In this document: positions 1 through 7,066 of the stretch, in pieces
Layout: every line of letters begins with the position of its first letter
Position numbering within the stretch: position 1 is the first letter of the stretch
DNA from: Myxococcales bacterium
GTDB taxonomy: Bacteria; Myxococcota_A; Bradymonadia; UBA7976; UBA1532
DNA length: 34,122 nucleotides
Reading direction: 5' to 3'
NCBI GenBank assembly: GCA_009692505.1
Contig: SHZC01000032.1
Location: forward strand, 1-34,122
Program-made: the position numbers and the translations under genes
The notes under the pieces: generated by a model
Told to the model about the DNA's origin: nothing
What the model saw: the letters and a program-made list of their open reading frames with translations, nothing else
Database searches by the model: none

Positions 1-40
1 GAGCGTCGAAGGTCGCGGAAACGTGGGGGAGAAACGCAAC

Positions 41-66
41 GGCCCCGGAGATCGCTCTCCGAGGCC
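41..66. other. Strong hairpin near window start
   Basis: The arms GGCC-C-CGGAGA (41-51) and TCTCCG-A-GGCC (56-66) pair with one mismatch around a TCGC loop. No clean T-run follows on either strand, so it is not a standard intrinsic terminator. It could be a second, backup stop for the tRNA transcript or belong to the gene left of the window. No coding sequence is supported in 1-72. Confidence 0.45.
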
Positions 67-72
67 GCTGTT

Positions 73-105
73 AAAAAGTGCGGGGTCGCGTTTCCGCGAC
101 CCCGC
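73..105 (-). terminator. Intrinsic terminator of tRNA-Asn
   Basis: A perfect 11-bp stem (GCGGGGTCGCG at 80-90 with CGCGACCCCGC at 95-105) closes a 4-nt loop. Read on the minus strand it is followed within a few bases by a T-run (complement of 73-77). It lies five bases downstream of the tRNA 3' end, as expected for a single-tRNA transcription unit. Confidence 0.85.
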
Positions 106-110
106 GTGAA

Positions 111-186
111 TGGCTCCGACAGTAGGACTCGAACCTACGACCGGGCGGTTAACAGCCGCCTGCTCTACCAACTGAGCTATGTCGGA
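111..186 (-). tRNA. tRNA-Asn (anticodon GTT)
   Basis: The minus strand folds as a full cloverleaf of 76 nt. The acceptor arms TCCGACA and TGTCGGA pair over 7 bp, followed by discriminator G and an encoded CCA end (111-113). The D-arm carries AGCTCAGTTGGTAGAGC, the T-arm GGTTCGAGTCC, and the anticodon loop reads CTGTTAA, giving anticodon GTT for asparagine. It decodes AAC/AAU. It is a single tRNA with its own terminator just downstream and a candidate promoter just upstream. Confidence 0.97.
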
Positions 187-197
187 ATGCGGCGCGC

Positions 198-227
198 ACC
201 TTAGCTACGAGGCTTCTCAGTCGTCAA
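198..227 (-). promoter_or_regulatory. Candidate promoter of tRNA-Asn
   Basis: On the minus strand TTGACG (complement of 222-227) is followed after 18 bp by TAAGGT (complement of 198-203). This puts transcription start only a few bases before the mature tRNA 5' end at 186, a usual arrangement for tRNA genes. The -35 box is strong, the -10 box matches only in part. Confidence 0.45.
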
Positions 228-267
228 GATGGTTGTGGCCTTCACCAACGAAGTGGAGAATCGGCGC

Positions 268-1305
268 ATGCCGGTTCGCGACCCCTATACGAAACATCGC
301 TTTCGCTTGGAGATTGATGGCGTCTCCTCGGCCCGTTTTCGGACGGTGGAGGGGCTGTTCTGGGAGAATGAGGTGCTGGAGTTCCAGGAGGGCGGCCGCA
401 ACGACGCGCTCGTTCGCCTTCCGGGCCAGGGTCGGCTCGGAAAGCTCATCCTTAAGCGGGGTCATACGAACGATGAGGGCCTCATGGCGTGGGCCCGCGC
501 CTGCGCCAAGGCCAACGCGGACGACTCGGTGCGCCGCAACGTCGAAGTCGTGGTCTGCGACGAGGCGGGGCAGGAGGTCCGCAGGTTCACGCTGTTTCGC
601 GCTTGGCCGACGAAGTTCACGCTCGACGAGCTCTCGAGCGTGGAGGGCCTCGCGATGGAGTCGATGGAGCTGGTTCACGAGGGCATGGTGGCCTCGGGCT
701 CGAATCGAGACGGGCTTCCGGGCGCGTTAGGAGGCCTTCGAAACGCCGCAGAGGTCCGCGTTGAGGACGCCCGTCGGCGGGCTACGGAGGCGGCACGATC
801 GGCGCGTGAGCGGGCGGCGGCCGGGCAGTCCCCGGGGCAGTCGTCCGGAGCACTGGCAGAGGCTTCGGCGTTGCTGGAGGCGGAGGCCCGCGCGGCCGTC
901 GGCGGCCTTGACCCCCGTGAGGTCCTGCCGCCTTCAGTCCCCGCAGGGATTGGCGTGGCCGCTGCGGCCTACAGCGGGTCGACTTCCCCGCCGTCCGCGG
1001 GCGCGCTCGGCAGCGGGTCCGTCGAAGTCAAGGCACCTCCAGCCACGCCTGCCGAGGTGATCGCTCACGGGTCGGATGCCTCGTTCGCGGCCGCGGCCGG
1101 CTCCGCGCCCTCGGGCCTACCGAGCGACCCCAAGGGCACCGGTGCCCCGAGCTCCGACGCTGGTTTTGCGGTCGCGGGTGAAAAGGGCGCGTCGGCCGTG
1201 AGCCAAGGGGACTGGTCCGACGGCGTCTCCCGCAAGCAGCCGCCCGACGCGCTCCGGGAGCCGCCGATTGAGCCGGGCGATCCGGGAAACAGGCTGCGCT
1301 TCTGA
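268..1305 (+). CDS. gp19-type contractile-tail tube protein with long disordered C-terminus
   Basis: 345 residues. Residues 1-145 match the T4 gp19-like tail tube family (inner tube of phage tails and extracellular contractile injection systems): an opening DPYTKHRFRLEIDG, then FRTVEGL, then EFQEGGRND, then LILKRGHTND and a closing strand near FTLFRAWPTKF. These proteins stack as hexameric rings to form the tube. Residues 146-345 are a low-complexity Ala/Gly/Ser/Pro-rich extension beginning with an Arg/Ala-rich helical stretch; the family is usually only about 145 residues. The ATG at 268 is chosen because GGAGAA lies 7 bases upstream and the domain begins there; an in-frame ATG at 229 has no such site. 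No sheath, baseplate, spike or phage genes are next to it. It may be an orphan tube paralogue loaded with, or acting as, cargo, but its function is unknown. Confidence 0.8.
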   Translation: MPVRDPYTKHRFRLEIDGVSSARFRTVEGLFWENEVLEFQEGGRNDALVRLPGQGRLGKLILKRGHTNDEGLMAWARACAKANADDSVRRNVEVVVCDEAGQEVRRFTLFRAWPTKFTLDELSSVEGLAMESMELVHEGMVASGSNRDGLPGALGGLRNAAEVRVEDARRRATEAARSARERAAAGQSPGQSSGALAEASALLEAEARAAVGGLDPREVLPPSVPAGIGVAAAAYSGSTSPPSAGALGSGSVEVKAPPATPAEVIAHGSDASFAAAAGSAPSGLPSDPKGTGAPSSDAGFAVAGEKGASAVSQGDWSDGVSRKQPPDALREPPIEPGDPGNRLRF

Positions 1306-1320
1306 GGGACCAGGTCCGTC

Positions 1321-1365
1321 GCCTTCAGGGAGCCGGCCTTCAGGGAGCCGGCCTTCAGGGGATCG
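1321..1365. repeat. 15-bp tandem repeat (3 copies) over a stop codon
   Basis: GCCTTCAGGGAGCCG occurs twice exactly (1321-1335, 1336-1350) and a third time with changes near its end (1351-1365). The minus-strand stop codon of the receiver-kinase gene (1355-1357) lies inside the third copy. The repeat fills most of the gap between two convergent genes. A short perfect palindrome (GGACC-A-GGTCC, 1307-1317) precedes it. Confidence 0.85.
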
Positions 1366-2524
1366 GATCGAGCAGGCCCGTCGGCATTGGCGTCCCATGG
1401 TTCGAGGGCAGGGTGAAGTAGAAGCACGCCCCTTCCCCCGCTTTGCTGTCGGCCCAAATGCGTCCGCCGTGTCGCTGCACGATCCGCCGTACGGTGGCCA
1501 GGCCGATGCCCGTCCCCTCGTACTCGGTGTTTTGGTGCAGGCGCAGAAACGGTTCGAAGAGGCGTGAGGAGAACTCGAGGTCGAAGCCGACCCCATTGTC
1601 CATCACGAAGAAGACCTCCTCGCCATCGAGGTTCAACAAGCCAAACTCGATGCGAGGGGCCACGTCGTTGCGTGAGAACTTCAGCGCGTTGGCCAGCAGG
1701 TTTCGCAGTGCGATCTCCAGCAAGCTCGGGTCACCCAAGACGTGGAGATGCGGGGCGACGACGAGCACCGGGGCCGCCAAACCCGGCTTGGCTTCCGTGG
1801 TCATCAGGCGGTCGAGGACCTCCTGCGTCAACCGGGAGACATCCACGGGCTCGGCATGAAGTGGGGCTCGGGAGACGCGGCCGAGGATGAGCAGGGCCTC
1901 GAGCAGCGCGAACATATGCAGCGCCGCGCCATGCATTCGCCGCACATAGTCGAGCGCCTCGGGATCGAGGTCTTTGGAGAACTCGGAGAGGAGGATCTCG
2001 GAGAACCCGCCAATGGTCCGGAGGGGCGCGCGCAGATCGTGGGAGACCGTATAGGCGATGGCCTCGAGCTCCCGATTCGCGAGCGCGAGCTCGTGCGTGC
2101 GCCGCTCGACGCGCGCTTCGAGATCGGCATTCAGGGCCCGGATCTGGTGGTCGGCCCGTTTGCGCTCATGGGCGTATCGAAGGACGCGCCGAAGCAGGGC
2201 CGCGTCGAGGTTTCCCTTGACGAGGTAGTCTTGGGCCCCGGCCTGCATGGCGCGGAGGGCTGTATCTTCGTCGTCTTGCCCCGTGAGAATGACGATCGCT
2301 GGCTCGTTCGTCTTCGACCGGATGCGGGCGACGTTGCCGAGCCCTTGCCCGTCCGGCAGCGTCAAGTCGAGCAGCACGATCTCGAAGACGTCGTGGCTGA
2401 GCAGATCGAGCGCCTCGCCCATCGTCTGCGCCCAAGTCAGATCGAAGGTGCCTTTAGCGTCGCGCAGCGCGATCTGCACGAGTCGCCCGTCGCCCGGATT
2501 GTCTTCGACGAGCAAGATACGCAC
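1355..2524 (-). CDS. Receiver-histidine kinase hybrid (response regulator with kinase domain)
   Basis: 389 residues. An N-terminal receiver domain (about 1-120) has the acidic pair ED7-8, phospho-acceptor D53 in LLDLTLPDG and K103. A coiled linker (about 120-150) leads to a HisKA domain with H162 in YTVSHDLRAPL and a HATPase domain (about 230-375) with the N box LRNLLANALKF, G1 box DNGVGF and G2 box GTGIGLA. No membrane segment is present, so it is cytoplasmic. The likely role is to receive phosphate on D53 and control its own kinase output. The start is GTG at 2524, four bases after the stop of the preceding response regulator gene, so the two are probably cotranslated. It is the last gene of a three-gene signalling operon. 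The input signal and final output are not visible here. Confidence 0.9.
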   Translation of the reverse strand: MRILLVEDNPGDGRLVQIALRDAKGTFDLTWAQTMGEALDLLSHDVFEIVLLDLTLPDGQGLGNVARIRSKTNEPAIVILTGQDDEDTALRAMQAGAQDYLVKGNLDAALLRRVLRYAHERKRADHQIRALNADLEARVERRTHELALANRELEAIAYTVSHDLRAPLRTIGGFSEILLSEFSKDLDPEALDYVRRMHGAALHMFALLEALLILGRVSRAPLHAEPVDVSRLTQEVLDRLMTTEAKPGLAAPVLVVAPHLHVLGDPSLLEIALRNLLANALKFSRNDVAPRIEFGLLNLDGEEVFFVMDNGVGFDLEFSSRLFEPFLRLHQNTEYEGTGIGLATVRRIVQRHGGRIWADSKAGEGACFYFTLPSNHGTPMPTGLLDPIP

Positions 2525-2528
2525 GGGT

Positions 2529-2981
2529 TCAGACGCCCGCCGGGGTGGCGCGGGGCGGGAGCCTCACGATGGTGAACCAGAAATCGTCAATGCTCTGGAC
2601 GACCCGGATGAAGTCTTCAAGTCGCGGCGGCTTCCGGATGTAGCAGTTCGCGTGCAGGGAGTAGCTGCGCATGATGTCGTCTTGGCTGTCGGAGGTCGTG
2701 AGCACGACGACCGGAATGGGGCGAAGCTCAGGATCGGACTTGATGCGCTCGAGGACTGTCAGGCCGCTGAGCCGGGGCAGGTTCAAGTCGAGCAGGATGA
2801 GATCAGGCCGCGTCGCGTCGACATAGGCGCCGCGCCGAGAGAGGTAGTCCAAGGCGAGCTCTCCATCCTCGACGACGGTGATGTCGAGTTGAAGCTTGCT
2901 CGCTTTCATGGCCTCGCGGGCCAGACGGACGTCGGCTGGGTTGTCCTCAACGAGGAGAACGGAAACGGCTCTGTTCGTCAT
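2529..2981 (-). CDS. Single-domain response regulator, Rcp1-like
   Basis: 150 residues, a single receiver domain with no output domain. It has the acidic pair in VLLVEDNPAD, phospho-acceptor D65 in LLDLNLPRLSG, TTS near the conserved Ser/Thr and the Lys in RKPPRLEDF. The extended loop after the Asp and the KP-x5-F ending are typical of the Rcp1 group of regulators that partner with phytochrome-type or PAS kinases. The ATG at 2981 overlaps the stop of the upstream kinase (ATGA), which is strong evidence of translational coupling and of a cognate pair. A longer in-frame ORF upstream is not used. It probably relays phosphate from the PAS kinase to the receiver-kinase hybrid downstream or to another partner. 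Confidence 0.9.
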   Translation of the reverse strand: MTNRAVSVLLVEDNPADVRLAREAMKASKLQLDITVVEDGELALDYLSRRGAYVDATRPDLILLDLNLPRLSGLTVLERIKSDPELRPIPVVVLTTSDSQDDIMRSYSLHANCYIRKPPRLEDFIRVVQSIDDFWFTIVRLPPRATPAGV

Positions 2982-5059
2982 GTGGCCAACCTCTCGAATG
3001 GGGCGGCATCTGGCAACGTCAGGACAAACCGGGCGCCCGCTCCGGGGCTGCTCTCGGCATGAATTCGACCACCGTGACGCTCCACGACGCGCTTGCAAAT
3101 CGCCAGCCCAATCCCGGTCCCCGTGAACTTTCCCGGGCCATGCAGCCGCTGGAAGAGCTCGAAGATCCGGTCGGCGTATTTACTGTCGAACCCGATCCCG
3201 TTGTCCTCGACGGTGATCGTGTGCTCGGCCGCGGTAGGGTCGTAAGAGGCTCCGAGCCGCACGACGAGCCGAGTGTCTGCCCTCCGAAACTTGATGGCGT
3301 TGCCGAGGAGGTTTTGGAAGACCTGCACGAGCTGACCGGGCGCGCAGTTCAAGACCGGCAGCTCGGCCGGGTCCCACCGAAACTCGACGTTGGACTCGTC
3401 GATCGCCACCCGCAGATTGTCCATGGCGGCCGTTACGATCGAGCCGAGGGGGGTCCTGATTTCTTCGAGCACGCTCATCTCGAGCCGGGAGTACCTGAGC
3501 AGGTCCTCGATGAGCCTTCGCATGCGCCCGGTCGCATCCACGATAAAGTCGATGAACTCGTGGCCCTCCTGATCGAGCTTGTCGCTGTAAGTTCTCTTGA
3601 GGAGATCGGAGAACCCCGAGATGATCCGAAGCGGCTCCTGCAGGTCGTGGGAGGCGATGTAGGCGAACTTCTGGAGCTCGCTGTTCGATCGCCGTAGGGC
3701 CTCCGCAGTGTGCTCAAGCGTGGCGTAAACCAACTTCAGGGCGCTGATGTCCACGAGGCTGATGAGCACGTAGGAGAACCGATTGGCGGTGACGGGCTGG
3801 ACCACGAATCGAAAGAGCGCGTGCGTCGAGGCGGCGTCGCTTGCGCTGGGGCCCAAGTCAATTTCGCGCTCCACGACCAGCTCACCGTCGAGGAGCTTGT
3901 AAAGCGCGTCGACGAAGCAGGCCGCGCCTTCGTAGACCGCAAGCCGATCGCTGAGCATCGTGGCCATCGTCTGGTCATTGGTGATGCCGAAGGACCGGCG
4001 GGCCGAGTCGTTCACGTTGAGCACCCGCAGGCGGCCAAGCACGGCCTGGAGCTGCTCGCTCGAGACCTTGGAGATCTCCACCTCCCGTAGTGCCTGAAGC
4101 GCAGGCCTTGCCGCCTCCATGTCGACCTCGATGAGCCCCACGGGCGCGTTCCGGAAGAGGCTTGAGAAGCGCAGCTCATGCTCCCTTATGGCCTCCTGGG
4201 CGGCCTTGCGCTCGGTGATATCCTCGGAGATCCCCAGGAGGTAGAGGGGGTGCCCCTGCTCGTCGTGGATGGGGATCTTCTTGGTGTGCAGGAAACGGGT
4301 GCCGTCGGACGTGTGGATAGGCTCCTCTGGGATGTCCAACAGCTCACCGGACTCGAGCACCTGCCGGTCTTTGGCCGTGAAGAAGTCGGCCTCCTCGGCG
4401 GGAAAGAAGTCGTAGTCGTTCTTGCCGAGCAGCTGCGCCCGGTCATAGCCCAGGAGTCGCTCCCCGGCGCGATTGAACCGAATGAAACGCAGGTCGATGG
4501 CATCCTTGACGAAGATCATGTCCGGCAGGTTCTCGACGATGGAGTCGAGGAAACGCGCGCTTCGTCCGCGCTCCTGAGCGGCGACCTCGGCTGAGACCCA
4601 CACGCCGGACCGCGACTCCTCCTCCGACCCTTCTAGGGAGTCGAACGCCGAGGCGGCAGGCAGCGAGGTGGCGAGCCTGCGGCCAATCGTCCGGGTGATT
4701 GCCTCCAGGGCGTCGAGTTGAGCCTCTGAAGGGGGGACTTCATGAGCGAAGAGGCAGACGCCCTGATCGTCCATCGGGAGCCGAATCAGGACGTCCCCCG
4801 GCGAGCCGGCAAACGCCGAAAGGGCAGCGTAGTCCGGATCACCGACGCGAACGCAGCGCGGGCGTCCCAACGGCAGCGTCGGGGGTATCGTCGGCGTGGG
4901 TCGACTCGCCGCGACCAGGATCAGGCTCCGGCCGTCGTCCGCCTGACTGAAGACCCAAGCCGCGCGCGCGCCGCCTTCCCGCACGAGGAGGTCAACCAGG
5001 TCGAGCACGCCGCCGTCTCGGCCCCCATGACCACAGGCCATGAGGGCAAGGCGCGTCAT
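2978..5059 (-). CDS. Cytoplasmic PAS sensor histidine kinase
   Basis: About 693 residues. An N-terminal GAF-like region (about 1-130) is followed by a PAS/PAC domain (about 165-290, LDSIVENLPDMIFVKD and the PAC motif GISEDITERK). A second PAS-like region comes next (about 295-440), then HisKA with H471 in YIASHDLQEPLR and a HATPase with FQNLLGNAIKF, DNGIGF and GTGIGLA. No transmembrane segment is seen. The H-box ASHDLQEPLR is of the bacteriophytochrome/LOV kinase type, which fits the Rcp1-like partner downstream. The frame stays open far upstream, but residues there have non-coding-like composition and are antisense to the divergent gene. The ATG at 5059 is chosen because GC-rich third-position codon use begins there; ATGs at 5107 and 5137 are alternatives. 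The ligand is unknown. Confidence 0.87.
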   Translation of the reverse strand: MTRLALMACGHGGRDGGVLDLVDLLVREGGARAAWVFSQADDGRSLILVAASRPTPTIPPTLPLGRPRCVRVGDPDYAALSAFAGSPGDVLIRLPMDDQGVCLFAHEVPPSEAQLDALEAITRTIGRRLATSLPAASAFDSLEGSEEESRSGVWVSAEVAAQERGRSARFLDSIVENLPDMIFVKDAIDLRFIRFNRAGERLLGYDRAQLLGKNDYDFFPAEEADFFTAKDRQVLESGELLDIPEEPIHTSDGTRFLHTKKIPIHDEQGHPLYLLGISEDITERKAAQEAIREHELRFSSLFRNAPVGLIEVDMEAARPALQALREVEISKVSSEQLQAVLGRLRVLNVNDSARRSFGITNDQTMATMLSDRLAVYEGAACFVDALYKLLDGELVVEREIDLGPSASDAASTHALFRFVVQPVTANRFSYVLISLVDISALKLVYATLEHTAEALRRSNSELQKFAYIASHDLQEPLRIISGFSDLLKRTYSDKLDQEGHEFIDFIVDATGRMRRLIEDLLRYSRLEMSVLEEIRTPLGSIVTAAMDNLRVAIDESNVEFRWDPAELPVLNCAPGQLVQVFQNLLGNAIKFRRADTRLVVRLGASYDPTAAEHTITVEDNGIGFDSKYADRIFELFQRLHGPGKFTGTGIGLAICKRVVERHGGRIHAESSPGAGARFVLTLPDAAPFERLAT

Positions 5060-5179
5060 CCACGTCGGATATTCTTCCAAATTCCCCGCCTCCCCACTAC
5101 CGCGCATATCAGTCTGGAGCCCGAAGTTCAACGTCATCCCATTGCCCGGGCGCCAAGGCGGTGGGAGCATCGCCGGCCC
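5060..5179. promoter_or_regulatory. Divergent regulatory region between kinase operon and GT-C gene
   Basis: This 120-bp region has a lower GC content than its flanks and separates two divergent transcription units. On the minus strand TTGAAC (complement of 5124-5129) is followed after 17 bp by a weak TATGCG. No convincing plus-strand promoter was found. The exact borders depend on which start codons are used. Confidence 0.3.
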
Positions 5180-7066
5180 ATGCCCCCGTTTCTGCAAGCG
5201 CCGCGTCTGACGTTCATCACCGTTGTGCTCGTGGGGCTTTGCCTCTCGGTGCAGCGCGCGAGCGGCATCGGCTTCTACGACGGGGGAGAGCTGGCCATGG
5301 CGGCCGCCCAGCTCGGCCTCGGCCACCCGCCCGGACAGCCCCTCTACACGCTCCTCGGGCACCTCATGGTCTTGCTTTTGCCCACGTCGGCGGCGGACGC
5401 GATGGTCTGCCTCTCGGTCCTGAGCCTCTCGCTGTCGGTCGTGCCCGCGGTCGCCTTTGCCGAGCGATCCCTCCTGCGTGTCGAGGGCGGCAAGCTCGAC
5501 CGCCGAGCGTCGATTTGTCTCCATGCGGCCATCGCGATCGCCTTCCAGCACGCCCTCCTCTGGGAGTCGGCGACGCGGGTTGAGGTCTACGCGCTCGCGG
5601 GCCTGCTCGGCCTCTTTGGACATGAGCTCTCCCGTCGGACGTTCGAGGGCGCGGGGTGGTCCACGGCGCTCGCCGCAGGGCTGTGTTTCGGCGGAGCGGC
5701 GAGCACGCACCCGGCGGCCCTCCTCGTGTTCGCCGCCGCGACCCTGCCGTCGTTTCTCCTGGCCCTCCGCCACGGCAAGGTCCGCCTCTCGAGCCTGCTT
5801 GTGGGCCTCCTCGGTGGCCTCGTGGGCCTCCTACCCTATGCCTACGTTCCGCTTGTCATGCTGCGCGAAGACGTCTTCGTCTGGGGCAGTGACGACGTGA
5901 TGAGGTACCTCTCGGCGCAGGACTTCGCGGGCAACCTCGCCGCCCCCTTGGAGCAGACGGCGAGACATGTCGTTGAGTGGTTGGCCTACGCCGTCGAGGC
6001 CGGCTTCCTCCCGATGCTCGTGCTGGGCACCATCGGCTGCCTTCTGATCCAGGACGTCGGACCCCTCGTCGGCTTCATGACCGGCTTGCTGCTCATCGCG
6101 CGCAACGCCGCGTTCCTGCCGGAGGTGACCGACTATCTGGGGTATCTGCACGGACCCTTCGTCCTGCTCGTCGCGGCCGCTCCGGCGCAGCTCGTGCGGG
6201 CGATAGGAAACCGTGGCCGGTTCTTCTTCCCTTCCTGCCTCGCGCTCGTTGGGGCCACGGTCTGCGCCTCGCCTGCGCCCACGAGCCGAACACGTTCGTC
6301 GGACGAGGCCCCCGAGAAGTTGGTGGATCTGGTCTTTCGACAAGCGCCAAAAGACGCCCTTCTGCACGTCGGCTCGGACCACTACGTCTTCCCGCTTCTC
6401 TATGCGCAAGAGGTCCTGGGGGCTCGACCCGACGTCGTCCTCTTGGCGGACGGCCTGCTCGACTCGTCTTGGTATTGGGTTCACCTCTATCGACGACACC
6501 CCGAGCTCGTGCCGACCCCGATGCGAGGAGAGGGGGGACGGGACGGGCGTCTGCGGCGGTTCCATGAGGCGAACGCCGGACGCCCGCTGCTCGTGGAGCA
6601 TGGGGCCTATGCGCGGCCGGCGGGGGTGACGCTCTGCGCCGGTCCGATGCTCGCTCAGACGCCGCCGTGTCCGGACACCGCGACCCTCTCCGAGTTCACA
6701 AGGGAGCTGACCTCTCTCGCCGATGTGGCGGACTTCGGCTCGCCACCCACCGAGCGGGTCCTCGCCGAGCTTGGGCTGTCGCGCGGTCTCATGTACGCCT
6801 TTCTGGGCGTGCCGGAGGCCGCGATCGACGCCGTGCTCGCGGGGGTGCCTTCCGGCTCGCGGCCGGTCACACACACCGTGCTCGCCCCGGCGATCCCACC
6901 CGAGGTCCTCAAGCCACCGTCGTTCATCCGCGCAGTGGCGATCGGTGATCCCGCCCACAACCTCTTCGTCGCGGCGACGTGGCTTGGGGCGAGCGGAGAC
7001 GTCGACGCCGCCGTGGCCTGTCGCGCGAGCGCGGCAGAGCTCGGACTGCTCGAGGCCATGCAATGA
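5180..7066 (+). CDS. DUF2723/TMEM260-like GT-C membrane glycosyltransferase
   Basis: About 628 residues. The N-terminus carries a signal-anchor helix and then the DUF2723 hallmark: YDGGELAMAAAQLGLGHP with D34, E37 and HPPGQPLYTLLG (49-60). In GT-C enzymes such an early acidic residue in a loop is catalytic. Eight to ten hydrophobic segments follow up to about residue 360, then a soluble C-terminal half containing a YVFPLLYAQEVLG-type segment as in bacterial DUF2723 proteins. The eukaryotic relative TMEM260 is a protein O-mannosyltransferase, so a lipid-linked sugar donor and a protein acceptor in the periplasm are likely but not proven here. The ATG at 5180 is chosen because the membrane domain begins there; a GGGAG lies 12 bases upstream. 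The stop overlaps the start of the next gene (ATGA), so the secreted propeller protein downstream is a natural candidate substrate. Confidence 0.8.
   Translation: MPPFLQAPRLTFITVVLVGLCLSVQRASGIGFYDGGELAMAAAQLGLGHPPGQPLYTLLGHLMVLLLPTSAADAMVCLSVLSLSLSVVPAVAFAERSLLRVEGGKLDRRASICLHAAIAIAFQHALLWESATRVEVYALAGLLGLFGHELSRRTFEGAGWSTALAAGLCFGGAASTHPAALLVFAAATLPSFLLALRHGKVRLSSLLVGLLGGLVGLLPYAYVPLVMLREDVFVWGSDDVMRYLSAQDFAGNLAAPLEQTARHVVEWLAYAVEAGFLPMLVLGTIGCLLIQDVGPLVGFMTGLLLIARNAAFLPEVTDYLGYLHGPFVLLVAAAPAQLVRAIGNRGRFFFPSCLALVGATVCASPAPTSRTRSSDEAPEKLVDLVFRQAPKDALLHVGSDHYVFPLLYAQEVLGARPDVVLLADGLLDSSWYWVHLYRRHPELVPTPMRGEGGRDGRLRRFHEANAGRPLLVEHGAYARPAGVTLCAGPMLAQTPPCPDTATLSEFTRELTSLADVADFGSPPTERVLAELGLSRGLMYAFLGVPEAAIDAVLAGVPSGSRPVTHTVLAPAIPPEVLKPPSFIRAVAIGDPAHNLFVAATWLGASGDVDAAVACRASAAELGLLEAMQ

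Noticed and set aside
1117..1596. Minus-strand frame with SLKAGSLKAG-like repeats
   Set aside because: It arises from reading the 15-bp repeat in another frame; it overlaps the end of the kinase gene and has no ribosome site.
5060..5773. N-terminal extension of the PAS kinase
   Set aside because: Low-complexity, antisense to the divergent GT-C gene; codon use becomes coding-like only from 5059.
5831..7063. 410-residue minus-strand open frame
   Set aside because: Antisense to the DUF2723 gene, Arg-rich shadow without motifs.
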